From Oxyruncus cristatus (lineage: Eukaryota; Chordata; Aves; Passeriformes; Cotingidae), in contig VXAY01002204.1 in assembly GCA_013399855.1 (NCBI GenBank), positions 124,001 to 188,000 of the forward strand: a DNA stretch of 64,000 nucleotides. Reading direction: 5' to 3'. Below the pieces are notes generated by a model, which was not told the origin of the DNA, did not search any database, and saw only the letters and a list, made by a program, of their open reading frames with translations. The stretch's first letter is position 1, and each line of letters starts with the position of its first letter. Positions 13,485-25,600 of this stretch are shown here, one piece after another. The translations under genes and the position numbers were made by a program.

Positions 13485-13522
13485 AAAAAAAAAAAAAAAA
13501 CAAAAACAACAACAAAAAAAAA
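13485..13522 (+). repeat. A-rich tract
   Basis: A pure A16 run is followed by A-rich sequence broken by single C residues. There is no upstream cDNA-like sequence that would make it the tail of a processed pseudogene. Confidence 0.8.
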
Positions 13523-15096
13523 CCAGAATCAATACCATTTGATGTTGTCTGCTATAGTTCTAGCCGGGAAGGAGATGGGCTGGGCTGACATCAGATGTTA
13601 GTGTCTACTATAAAGAATGGTTGCATTAATACCATGGTGGTTTCATGTCTGCCTATCACTATGTTATTAAAAAAGTGACAAAATCTGTGTTTAGTGTTGC
13701 TCAAAATAAAACTTAACATATTTTGATTTCCCTTCAGAAGACATTCTATCCTGTATGCAAAATATGGGTTTTCTCAGAGTGTGTATGTGTATGTGGGGCA
13801 GGGTTGTTTGTATGTTGTTGCTGCTGGTTTGTTGTATGTTTTTTTTTTTTTCAGTCCAGGGAGCACCCATCTGCAATGAATGAGATTTTTGGCTGTGTGC
13901 TTGGATTGCAAATAAAAAAACGCAGATTTTGGGATGTCTGACAGCTTTTCCATGCCATTCAAAACTCTGTTTCCCTCCTTACCTCACATGGCAAATTAAT
14001 ACTGAATCCTATAATAGATCTACGTAGCTCAAATAACCTTGATATGATAAAATTCCTTTAACTATGTCAGATATATTTGGGTTTCCCAGACTAGGTGAGA
14101 GGCTGCAGTATGCTAACTCACAATAAACACTCAAATGCTTCTGATGAATTAATACCGACTGTGAATTAGTGGAAATTAGGTAAAGGCACTGATTAAATCT
14201 TTGTTATGAATTCTTCAATAGATAATAATATTGAGAATAGTAATAATAATATAACAATAGAAATAAAAATCTGCATGGATTTGCTCATCTAATCGTGGTA
14301 ATACAATAGCCCATACCATATAATCTGTACAAGACACAGGAAGTGTCCGAGAATCCTGTGGCCTTTTGGAGAAAGAGTAAAGCAGTCAAGAAAGAGTTTC
14401 TTGTTCTACATTTTAGCTCTCACTTTTTACTAGACTTTGTTGTTTTCTGTTCTAATCTGTTTGCTGGTATGGCAGATCTAGTTTAGTCTTTACAACAAAG
14501 AAAGTTATAGTGGAGTTGCTTTGTTTGAAGGAAAATATAAATGTAGAACTGTATTGACTGTAACACTTTTGAGTTATTATTTTCATAATATTCGTGTACA
14601 TTTTCGAGGAGTTGTAAGAAGAGAAAATTCTATTTAAGAATCAGTTTTAATTTTGGTAATTTTACAGAGCACAAAGTCAGTCATACAGCTAAAGAAATGA
14701 GAGCTGTATCAAGGCAACTATTTAGTGGTGGACGTCTCCTATTTGACATGTTTTCCTGTTGAAGAGACACCAAGCACCTTGGAGAGTTTTAGGCACTTAG
14801 AAGTCAGTTAATTTCAATTGAATCATAATTTCCTCAATGTCAGTCCATGTAACTTTAGCATCTAAATATCTTTGGGGGTTGTGAGTCAAAGAGACTCAAT
14901 ATATTTGATATCTACATTCAGCCACACAGATTAACACCTATAAAATATTTCTGGAATAAACTTATTGAACTGCAAAGAAGTTATAATTTTACTTTATGAC
15001 ATTACTGTAGAAGTTGCTTTTCTTAATTAAACAGGGAACTTCATTAAGTCATAGATTTTGATTTTTATTTTTTACTTATATGATTTAATGGTGCTA

Positions 15097-15408
15097 TCAC
15101 AGAATCACAGAACAGCTGAGGTGGGAAGGGACCTCCAGAGTTCATCTGGTCCAATCCCCTGATCGAGCAGGGCCACCTAGAACCAGTTGCTCAGGACAGG
15201 GTCCAGATAGCATTTGAATATCTCCAACAAGGATGGAGAAAAAAACAACCATCCTGACAACCTGTGCCAGTGCTCAGTCACACTCACAGGAAAAAAAAGT
15301 GTTTCCTAATACTTGGAGGGAACCTCCCCTGTTTTTTTTTGTGCCTGTTGCCTTTGGTCCTGTCACTGGACATCACTTAAAGGAGCTTGGCTTCTATCTA
15401 CCTTGCAC
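15097..15408 (-). mobile_element. CR1 LINE 3' fragment
   Basis: Reverse-oriented CR1 3' end. The plus strand begins with the inverted terminal octamers (atcacagaatcacagaa) followed by the conserved block gtgggaagggacctccagag. It continues through the 3' UTR to about 15408. Only the 3' UTR is present, so no coding sequence remains. The segment around 15286-15350 is A- and T-padded relative to typical copies, indicating small internal insertions. Confidence 0.93.
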
Positions 15409-16268
15409 ATATATTTTTACACACAGAAATGTACATTTAAAAAACACACATATAATTATTAATCTCAGATTTATACCTCTTGCTACCTATCTTGTTTTAG
15501 CATATCACTGTAATCGATACCATGGTCTTACCTAGATATTTTAGAGTTTTTGTAATGTGAAGTATAAATGAAAACCAGTTATGATCTTATATTTTTCCTG
15601 TTTCCCATTTTCTCTAAGTAATTATCCCAGTACAATATTAATTCTGGTTCTGCAGATGTGCCTGGGAATTTGAGCTGTTTTCTCCCAAATGAAAAAGATA
15701 CATACTTCTATTCTAGAGTGAAGTGGGCCTAAATAGGTTCCAGCTGAAGTGAAGTATCACCTCTAAGCTAGGACATCTGTTTGGTTCTTGGATAAGAAAG
15801 AGCAATTAAAGCTGGGTTGTTAAATGCAGCTTCTGTATTCCTGTGTAGACAGCAGAATGAGAGTCAGGTGCCTCTAAAGTACTGCACATAAATTCTTTCC
15901 TTTTCTTGAGACACTGAAACTGTTAAACCTTCGCTGCTACTAGATCCAGTCTCTCTGTATTTTTTGCTTCATGTAAGTATACCACTTTGATACCTGCCAG
16001 GAAATAACTATAGATATTTTTTTTCTTAATTTTTCCATGTCCTAATGTCTATAGGTGTTTGTACCTCTTTTTATCATAGCAGCTCCTGCGTGCACTCTTA
16101 TGGAACAAACTGTTTCTTGAAACATGCACAGCAGAATTGCCGTATGGTGTCCATTTATACTTAACGGGTTTTTCATAAGCATCACTCATTCCAGGGATTA
16201 ACTTGTATATCGTACTTTATGGCTTTAAGATGTTTAGTTCTGAATTTGCCCTTCAGATTTCTCTTCTA

Positions 16269-16446
16269 CTTCTCATCGGTCGTGCATTTAGAAGAACTGT
16301 AGCACACAGTAAATAGCAACAGCTGCAATGGCAAAAGCAGCAGCAACAACAATGCAATTTTACTAGCCATGCCTATGATAATACATAAGATTGACACAGA
16401 TGTGTCACTTGCAAAGTGCCAGCTGCTGGCACTTCCTTTCCCGTTG
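16269..16446 (-). other. Exon-like minus-strand frame with hydrophobic segment (unidentified)
   Basis: On the minus strand a strong 3' splice-like site (a long T/C tract ending ttgcttatag) is followed by a frame of about 57 codons. The frame has a polar stretch (GKGSASSWHF), a hydrophobic segment of roughly 25 residues rich in Leu and Ile, and a short Cys/Ser/Lys tail before a stop. That layout matches a terminal exon of a single-pass membrane or GPI-type protein. The leucine run comes from CTG/TTG-rich low-complexity DNA, so chance is quite possible. No family is recognised. Confidence 0.18.
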
Positions 16447-18160
16447 ACTATAAGCAAACGAAAAAGAAATGAAACAGATTATTTCTGTGACACACCGCTT
16501 ACTTCATAGATATTTCAGCAGACGTAAGGGGACATTTCATAGCTGAATATATTTTACCCTTGGATACATTCAATTTGTATTCATTTTAGAATTTATTCTG
16601 TTAATTAGAAAAGGTTATAAGATTAATAAGTAGTCATTGCTAATATATGCAATGGAATATAAGCTTCAGTCGATGTTTTTTCCCTAAAGAGACATTAGAG
16701 ATTAGTTCATACGAATCATAGTGTGCAGTATATCCTATCTTTCAAAGCTGGTCTTTATGTTGCTTTATAATCTCTGAATTATGTCTAAAATCCCTGCCAC
16801 AAAAACAAAAAAAAAAACCAGCAAACCATTCCCTACAAGCATAAAATGATACATCGCAATATCACAGACTCTTATAGAAGAATTGATTTTCAAGGAATTT
16901 TTTGTGGATATAAAATGATAGCTTAGAAACACACAGAGAATACTACAGCTTGTTAAATGACTCTTATTTGACTGTAGCATTAACTACAGGGTTGGGGTTT
17001 TTTCCAGTTTCCAGAGCATTAAATTGACCCAACGTAATATTTGAGATTCATGATGATGATGACCTGGAAGGGCAAGGTACTCTCTGTTGAGAGAGGTACT
17101 CTCTTGAGCAAGGTCACAGTGCCCAAACTCCACCTGACAAGAAAGGCCAGCCAGTGTCCTCTTCTTTGTGGTCACCCAGTGCAGGGTTCACCACTGAATG
17201 GTGTCAGGATGATCTCTATACATGTGATCAGTGGACAGATTCTTCCTTTCTTGGACAGGTTTCCTGATCAGATCACTCAGGTATGAAAAAAGGCTATTAC
17301 GGTCCAGAATTTCTTGAGGCTGAGAGGTGAATCATCCACTATACCGTAATCATTTTACTATTACTGGTTTACTGAACTAGCCTTTTGTATTGACCTTTCC
17401 CCCCACTGAAATTTGGAGGAAAATGCTCCAAGATGATGCAGAATATGGAGATACTCTTAACATATAATCTATGTCCAAGGACATTACCAGATTTGTAGCT
17501 GCTCTGCCAAGGTCTGAGTGCAGGTGCAGGAGAAAAAATAAAACTTCATCACCCACCCTCCTAATTTTGCTATGAATGGAAGAGACAGATCAGATTTTAG
17601 CTGGACCATAAATCTTCTCGCATGTCAGTCATAGTTCAGTCACTTTAGTTTATCATGACATTTTCTTAGGCTGACACTTCAAAAACAACTTTTCTACACC
17701 TTTATAAAAATAGAGCTAGAAAAGAGTTCATAAGGTCACCAGCTCTCTCTGCCACTTGTAAATTATCTAAAGATTTCCTCTGACAATTTTTTAAATGGAA
17801 AACAATTAAATAAACCTATCATTTCCCAACAAACATGTTTATTTCAGTACATAAACATCATTCAGATTTAAAAAAAAAAAAAGGGGAAATATCGACATGC
17901 AGATGCTTATATACAGGTGTCAATAATATGAATCACAAATCACAGGTCAGCTGTTTCATAAAATAAAATATATGCTGACACACCCTTTTGTACTCTCCCT
18001 CACAGTTTTGGTAAATTTATTACTACTGAGAGAGGGTCTATACAGCAAGTCAATAACTGTGAGTTTTGCACATTTCAATATTAAAGTTTAGATGAATTTT
18101 TCAATTTTAGCGGTTTTTAAAGTAATTTTTTTGAAAGTTAGCAATTTTTTAATTACAACA

Positions 18161-18180
18161 CATAATTTGTACAAATTATG
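18161..18180. repeat. Perfect 20-bp palindrome
   Basis: cataatttgtacaaattatg equals its own reverse complement. Symmetry stops at the flanking bases. The function, if any, is unknown; AT-rich palindromes of this size can bind dimeric transcription factors or arise by chance. Confidence 0.9.
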
Positions 18181-21100
18181 GAAACTGTAGGACTTTAGCT
18201 GTGGAAATTTAAAAGCAAAATCTGTGGGAGCCTTAAGAAATTACACTCAGACAAAAAATTCTGTGTAACAAAGATTCACTTTTGTTTCTTTAAATGTTTT
18301 GATATCATGGAGTTAATTCAGGTAAGGAAATGAACAATAGGAATAACAAATATTTATGTAATAAATGGAATTTGATAAATAATTTAGCTCCTGTAATTGC
18401 TATACCCTATATCTCATATTAGTAAGTACAAGGAATATTGAAGGCAAGGGAAAAGTTCTGCCTAAGGCAATCGAAACATTCAGTGGTGCAATAATTGAAA
18501 TAATATCAGAAACAATTTCAGTTGCACATTCACCCACATCCTTTATTCTGTTTATTGACTTTTTTTTTCACTGATAATAAAACGTGATTTTATTCCTGTA
18601 CTTTTCTGTGCAAACTGTTGTGGTGAAATATAAGCTCAGAAATGTATGAACATATTTTCAGAAATTTAGTCAATGACCCACAGGTACTTTTATGTCCCTT
18701 TAAAAAAAACACGGTTCATCTTTTGAAGGCATAAAAATCTGTGTGCATTCTGATCCCTTAAGTGTACCCACAACTTCATGTGTAAAAATAGCCTTTATTA
18801 AAAACATCACAGTTCTTTATTATACTGTAACATCTTACTGGTTTATATAAATACAGATTATAAAACTCTTATATTGGAAATTAAATATTAATACACAATG
18901 TGCTTTCAAAACACAAGCCTCAAAATGCAGTTCATATTTCAGTTTTAATGCTCAGCTGAAAATCCTCATGACTTTTTGAAATAAATCTGAACAACTACTA
19001 GACATTTTCGTTTATGACAAAAGGCTATTCACATTAGTCTGTGCTGACATAACAGTTAATAGATGGGTTTTGCAATATAGTTTTGAAGCCTCCAAAACTA
19101 CTTTGAGAGTTTATCCCTCTGCTGTGCTTTGTCACGGGGTATATTGAATGATCAAGGACAAGAAGCTTTTTAACTGTGGACTAAACTTCCACAGATTTCA
19201 GTGAGAGCTTATAAAAATTATCAGTTAGAAGAGGTTTTGTGTAATGTTTAAAGGTTTATTTCTACATTTGATTGCAATGTGGTTGCATGGCCATTTAAAC
19301 ACAAACTTTCTATTTTGTGTTGCAACACATCTTAAATGAGATAACTAGAATATTAGATAGTTTATAATGGATACAAGATAAACCTAATACTCTCTGAATT
19401 ATTTCTTCTGTTTCTACATTATTTTTGTTTTACTCTAAAATTCTATTTGAAAAAGAAGACATTCACATGAGAACTCATGTGGGTTTTAGGAGGAGACTAG
19501 AGAATAGACATCTGCTTAATCATCAGATTTAATCAGTGCCAGTGTTGGTCAGGTGAACATTGTTTTCACTGCAATGGTTGACCCACTTTATCTTTCACAA
19601 ATAGTCTATGCAGAACATCTTTATCACCTGTCCATTTTTCCAGACGTTAATGGTAAGTATCACCACCTCTGGTGATTTAATGGAGATTATGTGTACATGT
19701 AGTGTCATCGGAAGAAGCCACTTTATTTCTCTGTTTTGACATTTTTTATTTTTTATTTTTTTAATCACACCTCTGGGGAAGAACAACCAACCTGGGACGT
19801 TACAAAGACTAATTTCATTGACAGCAAAAAGGGAAAAATAAAGCAGAAACCAGGACTATGTCACTAGTTCCTCCACCAGTCTGACAGCAACAGGAAAGAT
19901 CCTTAACAACCCAGATCCCTAACAAATGCTCATATATAGAGAGTCTGAAAAAGCAGAGAGATAACTGAGGCACAAAGCAGCATTCCAGCCTTAGGAATGA
20001 TGTTAAAGTATTCCAGATGCTACGTAAAAAACAGTGTTAAAGAAGGAACAGAATTAGTGGGTTCACACTGAAAAGAACAATATTGATTCTGAGATTTAGG
20101 GACAGAATTGACTGTTGGGCTAAGAATGAACAGCTCTGGGTTCATTAAAGATGTCTGTCTTGCTCGCATGCTCATACACACTTTTTCAGTTTAGGTACCA
20201 GTTATTTCTATTTCATCTTGCTGTTTGTTTGGCTGTTCCCCCAATAGACATCTAAGATTATGAAACATGGGGATTTAATCTTTTCAGACGAACTTACTGA
20301 ATCTTAGTGTCTCATATTTTCATATGATTACAGAAGGATTCTGATCTAAGAGAATTCATCTCTGGGAAAGATATAAAAGAAAATCCTCAAAAATGCATTA
20401 CCTGTCCTTTTATAATAGATATACACTTATAAATATAAAATGTTTCTGCCAGAGGCACTTTAAATTATCATTCATTCTTTTCTTTAATTTCATAAAATCT
20501 TCATATGCCAACAGTTTACAGGCTTGTAAGTCAAAGCTGACAGCAAATGCATGACTTGGTCCACCATGAAGCAGTATGCTCTAGTGAGTGTACTTCTAGA
20601 GAATCTATAAATGTCAAGGCTGTTAACTATTTAACTGTTCATCAAAGCATGTCAGAAAAGAGAGCAAGTTTGTTCTCTGAAGAGGTGCTCAATGAGCTGT
20701 GACTGACAGCTCCTTTTTGTGCCATGAACTTATGGCTTTGGAAAGTGTATTATTTAGCTTCCCCTCGCCACACCCCCAAAAAAAAAAATAAAAAAAAAAA
20801 TCAGGAGCCCAGCAGCACTGTGCAAGGCATCTGGCAGGGTATGCCTCTGTTATGAGATCTGGTTTCAGGGAACCTCAACAAAGCTGTTGCCCACTTGAGT
20901 TCAGTCACAGACATGTGCTGCCCCACATCTAGAGCTGGATCACTGCTCAGTTCTGGTAGCCCACAGCTGGATTGGGATACTCAAGCCCACCCTTGCAGTT
21001 CTGACATAGCTGTATTTCTTTTAGGGAAAGCCCAGCCAGGTAGGAAGCTTAATGAGACACACAACTTTCTGGTATCAGTGTCAGGTATTTCAGCTTAGGA

Positions 21101-21403
21101 CAAGTCAAGACTGAGGAGCTGGCATAAGGCATATAAACATGTTTCAGATACTGCTGTCATCCTCATCCAGACATTTCTGATAAGGGTGGTCTGTGAATAG
21201 TAATGTCCTGTTGCTGTCACTTAATAATTGTGCTAAATCAAAGTGCTAAGATCTGAAATGTACTTCCAAAATGTGCATATAGTTGGAGGGCATAGTTGTA
21301 GATTGAGGACTAGCAAAACCCTACACAACACTCTTGTAATGCTTTATGGAGGAAAATATTCAAGTGCGTCACCAAAAGATACATAATGTGTACTGAATAG
21401 AGT

Positions 21404-21471
21404 GCTACTAATGACTCCTCCTTATGCACATACTCAGCATACAAATAGCTTAATTGACTAATTAGAAAATG
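21404..21471 (+). repeat. Left copy of a 68-bp segment duplicated across the gap
   Basis: Runs from gctactaatgactcctcc to the gap edge at gaaaatg and is identical to 22537-22604. In the right copy it follows immediately after an LTR end, so this copy looks like the uninterrupted (empty) version of the same site. Confidence 0.95.
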
Positions 21472-22084
21472 NNNNNNNNNNNNNNNNNNNNNNNNNNNNN
21501 NNNNNNNNNNNNNNNNNNNNNNNNNNNNNNNNNNNNNNNNNNNNNNNNNNNNNNNNNNNNNNNNNNNNNNNNNNNNNNNNNNNNNNNNNNNNNNNNNNNN
21601 NNNNNNNNNNNNNNNNNNNNNNNNNNNNNNNNNNNNNNNNNNNNNNNNNNNNNNNNNNNNNNNNNNNNNNNNNNNNNNNNNNNNNNNNNNNNNNNNNNNN
21701 NNNNNNNNNNNNNNNNNNNNNNNNNNNNNNNNNNNNNNNNNNNNNNNNNNNNNNNNNNNNNNNNNNNNNNNNNNNNNNNNNNNNNNNNNNNNNNNNNNNN
21801 NNNNNNNNNNNNNNNNNNNNNNNNNNNNNNNNNNNNNNNNNNNNNNNNNNNNNNNNNNNNNNNNNNNNNNNNNNNNNNNNNNNNNNNNNNNNNNNNNNNN
21901 NNNNNNNNNNNNNNNNNNNNNNNNNNNNNNNNNNNNNNNNNNNNNNNNNNNNNNNNNNNNNNNNNNNNNNNNNNNNNNNNNNNNNNNNNNNNNNNNNNNN
22001 NNNNNNNNNNNNNNNNNNNNNNNNNNNNNNNNNNNNNNNNNNNNNNNNNNNNNNNNNNNNNNNNNNNNNNNNNNNNNNNNNNNN
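21472..22084. other. Assembly gap (N run, 613 bp)
   Basis: All bases are N. The two sides share a 68-bp identical segment, which suggests the gap joins two versions of one locus rather than hiding unrelated DNA. Open frames drawn through the Ns are artefacts. Confidence 0.99.
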
Positions 22085-22536
22085 TCGTGGAAGAAACCTC
22101 CATAGAGCCCTGAATCTTGTAGTGACGACATGATAAAAAACCCTCAGCAGCTGTAAGCAAGCAGCAAGGTGGGAGTAAACTTCTCTGCATTCCAGTGAAG
22201 AGAGAGAGGTTCGAGCTACAGAGATATGGAACTGTTACCTTAAAGACTTTTTTTTTCCTCCCTTCTCTTTCTCCCTCTGGACTGTTTTTGAGGGAAAGAG
22301 GAGGAGAAGCATTTGTACATATATAAGTGTGCTATTATAAGGAAACTAGTTAGAGTTGTATGTTTATATGTATATATATGTAAGTATTCCCCTTAGTTCT
22401 GTAGTGTAGCAATAAATCTTAGTATTACCCCCATTTCAAGGTGATCTGTTTTGTCTGTGCAAACTCTTCCTAATTAGTAACAAAATTTATGGGTTGATAA
22501 TACTGTGCAGAAAGCACAGGGGCTAAACCTATGACA
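22085..22536 (+). mobile_element. 3' part of an endogenous retrovirus LTR (5' end in gap)
   Basis: The segment has LTR architecture in plus orientation: an atatataa TATA-like box at about 22319-22326, an AATAAA polyadenylation signal at 22411-22416 some 90 bp further on, and a terminal CA at 22535-22536. The next five bases, gctac (22537-22541), also occur at 21404-21408 on the other side of the gap, as a 5-bp target duplication would. No gag, pol or env sequence is visible. The 5' end (TG) should lie within the Ns. The family is not determined. Confidence 0.6.
22411..22416 (+). terminator. LTR polyadenylation signal AATAAA
   Basis: A canonical AATAAA lies about 90 bp downstream of the TATA-like box and 120 bp before the LTR end, where an R-region signal is expected. 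Confidence 0.5.
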
Positions 22537-22604
22537 GCTACTAATGACTCCTCCTTATGCACATACTCAGCATACAAATAGCTTAATTGACTAATTAGAA
22601 AATG
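22537..22604 (+). repeat. Right copy of the 68-bp segment duplicated across the gap
   Basis: Identical to 21404-21471. It begins at the presumed target duplication next to the LTR end and continues into unique flanking sequence. Confidence 0.95.
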
Positions 22605-22623
22605 CATATTGGAAGATGACGCA

Positions 22624-22643
22624 CTATTCAGTGCACTGAATAG
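22624..22643. repeat. Perfect 20-bp palindrome
   Basis: ctattcagtgcactgaatag equals its reverse complement. It lies 20 bp downstream of the right 68-bp copy. A related half (gtgtactgaatag) lies just upstream of the left copy. Confidence 0.9.
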
Positions 22644-25600
22644 GGAACTACTTTGTTTTGTGAAGTGGAATTGTAGTTTTGATTCTTTACCTTGGACTGT
22701 TGACCAAGGAGATGCAATTTTGTGGTATTTGATCACAATGCTACCTCTAGGTTTGTTAATCACAGTAAATGTCCTCCAATAAGGAAGTATGACTGATAAA
22801 AGTAGTAACAGGCTGGTCAAGTACTGAATTAATGTGCTTGTTTAAGAAGAGAAAGTTAGATGTAAATTCTGGACCAGACAGCTGTGGCCAGTGGAAAAGC
22901 ATCTGCACCTGGTATGACATGAGTAAGGCAGAGCTGCTGAAATGTCCTGTAGATAGAACAGTGGCCAGTGGGGCAGAGCAAACAGTAGCTGGTAGAAGAA
23001 GGACTGATCAATGATAACAATTTAGATATGGTCTCTTTTTTTGTTCTTAAATATTCTGGTATTTCCCTGGCCATTCCCTTTCTCGTGATTAAACAGGATA
23101 TCCTTATACCAAGAGGTCTGAGCTGTACCCACAGATGAAGGATTAAAGTCTTTCCGCCCCCGCCCACACTCCTACAAGCGTTCCATTCTTTGTTCCAGCA
23201 GTGAATCAGGAAACTGCACAGTTCAGTTCTAAACAGGGCAAATGCTTGCACTTCTCTTTAGAGGGTTCTTCACAGCCTTCTATAAACTTTATCAGGGAGC
23301 TTTCACAGTGACCAGCATTCCCATTATGTCATTTCCACCCCCACCACCACAATGATTCCTGTGGCACACCTTTTGCATAGTACCACCCAGGAAAAATAAC
23401 CCCCTTATGCAATTGAAAGTATTGTTTGATCTTCAGTTTCTTTCTTTGCCAGAGGCCACAAGAGGTTATTATGAACAGGTGGTGGTAGCCAAAGTCCTGG
23501 ATTTTGCTTTATTATTTGTGTGCATTTACAACCTTCCTGTGTGACAGTCTCATTTAGTCAGTGCTACAGGCAATCTCTGTCTGTACCTAAAATATCTTTA
23601 ACAGCTGCATGTAGGGAACAATCACAGGGGAAGGAAAAGAAGCACACAAAAGCAAAAAGCAACTTAGAAAGGAATTGGAGCCAGAGGAATTCAAGACTGG
23701 GATTCTTTTATTACCTAAAAGGACACACATTCTGCAGAACATGCAGAGTCTGCTTTTACTGATTCTATTTTTGTTGATATTTTTTCTGTTGCCATTGTTT
23801 GCTTAAAATAATTTCTTAGGAGATACCTGGTGGCTGATGGCAGCAAATTTTAGCAAAGTAGCTCTGAAACTGAAAAATTGGGTTATTGTCTACAGAAGAC
23901 AACTGCTTTATACAAGGACATGAAATATCTGCGAATCTTGGCATTATATATTGGGTAGTGTGACAAGTTCCTATAAAATCACAGACACAAAAAAAAATAG
24001 TGTGAAGAAAATATTTTTTTCTCTCTTCAAACTTTCAGCTGGAAAGACTGGGAGGTAGCACATTTTATGTCTTTTTCTGGTACTCACTGGAATGTTCACA
24101 TTTAAAAGTTCTTTTCTGTCCTTTCTTCCAAAAGTCCTTGTAACACTTATTATCTCATGAAGTTTGCCTTATCCCTTTCCTGCCACCCTGTCACCACTTC
24201 AAAAATTGTTAAGCTAGGGCTGAAAAAATCATTCACTCTGAGTAATCCTAAAGTGGAGACCTTAAACTGGCAAACAGAAACCAATTTATAACCTCTTTAC
24301 AAACTATCCCTCCCTCTGTTTCTATCCTTTTTCTTACATTTTCAGCTTGGTTATAAGTGTTTTGGCTCAGTGATTAGACAGAAAATGCAGTATAGTCCAG
24401 TTTGGACACCCCATCAGGATTGCTGGACATCCCAGGTCAGCCTGCCTGTTTCAGATACTTGTCTAAATCCCAATTAATTTCTTCCTTTCCCCCACCCATG
24501 CTGCAGCTTTGAGATCATAATAGAAACAGGTTTCAGGATGTCCTAGTTTCCTGAGGGATAAAATTAAGTATTTTTCTTGTCCCAGAATTGTAGTCTGGTG
24601 AGTAGATTGTAAGACTCATGTTGTCTCCACTTGCACAGTGTTTTTATTTGTTCAACATATTGGTTCCCTGAGGAACTCTAATTGGAGGCGTATTAGAAAG
24701 GAAGACCTGTTCAGGAATGTAGAAAATAATGTGGTGTTCCTCATACCCAGTATATGAAAAATTATTTCATAGTATCCAGTGTACAAAGAGAAGAGCATAA
24801 TTTTCCCATTCTTTATAGTCTCCTGTTGCAAGAAAAGAATAGCAGAGATATGTGCAATGTGTCCTTGATACCAGTGCAAGAGGGTTCACGCATGCCCACT
24901 TATTTTTCTCATTTTTTCCATATATATCTTATCTGAATTATAAGAGGCTTTTGCTTTCTCTGTCCCTTAATTTGTTCTGAACAAATATTTGTCTACCCTG
25001 TCGTAAAATCCTCCAGTAACTGGGATTCTGTAACATGCCTAAGTACTCTTTTCTGATATTTTACTAAATATTCTTAACTCAAATAATTTCCCTGTAATTC
25101 CAAATAGCATAAAAAAAAGTGAAACAAAGCAACCACACAGACTTTATTTCTTCCAAGTAATTTTTACTTAACTCGTCTCTGGCAAGATACTTCTAATCTC
25201 CATTTAGATGTCCATAATAAAAATATTTAAAGATGTGCTCTGACTCTTATTGGCTCATTCTACAGCCAACAGAGAAAATGAGGCATTTCTGGGCTTTTAT
25301 TCATCTGATCTATTTTAGCTCATCAATAAGATTAATCATGACCTGGAAGTTCCTACCTCACTCACTTAGCTAGAAAGGGACCTCAAGTAAATTTAGAAAT
25401 ATAGCCAGAGTTTTACATTTATTCTGGCAAGTTTTACCTGGAGGAGAACACAATAACAATGTTACTACTTAAGCCTTATGAATTTCTGAATTAAAGCCAG
25501 TCTTACCTACGGTGTCCAGAATCAGCCAATAATGTCACAACAGCTGCTCAAACATCTGAGATTAATCTGGTTTCTCACAGTCAGTTCGAGTATGAAAAAA

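Larger units (their letters stand above)
8328..15096. other. Non-coding AT-rich DNA
   Basis: No gene or clear transposon is recognised across about 6.8 kb. There are T-rich (9815-9880) and AT-rich (9780-9960) stretches, a 23-bp tandem duplication at 10773-10818, a G9 run near 11625, an A-rich tract at 13485-13522 and an AAT-rich patch near 14217-14265. The short open frames (up to about 108 codons) lack recognisable domains. Confidence 0.65.
15409..21403. other. Non-coding AT-rich DNA
   Basis: About 6 kb without a recognised gene or transposon. Items described separately are a possible membrane-segment exon on the minus strand (16269-16446), a 20-bp palindrome (18161-18180) and a 9-nt microexon-like site (19644-19652). 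An A-rich tract lies at 20778-20800, followed by a more GC-rich block (20801-21110) that I cannot assign. Confidence 0.65.

Noticed and set aside
13485..13530. Poly(A) tail of a processed pseudogene
   Set aside because: No cDNA-like or coding-like sequence precedes it and no target duplication is seen; CR1-driven genomes rarely form processed pseudogenes.
21310..22190. Long open frames across the second gap
   Set aside because: The frames run through Ns; the real flanks contribute only short, non-coding-like pieces.
22680..22775. A WTVDQGD-like stretch reminiscent of retroviral pol
   Set aside because: Only a few residues match by eye, the frame stops soon after, and neighbouring sequence shows no other pol motifs.
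22856..23251. 131-codon minus-strand open frame
   Set aside because: No recognisable domain; composition is mixed and unlike a conserved protein.
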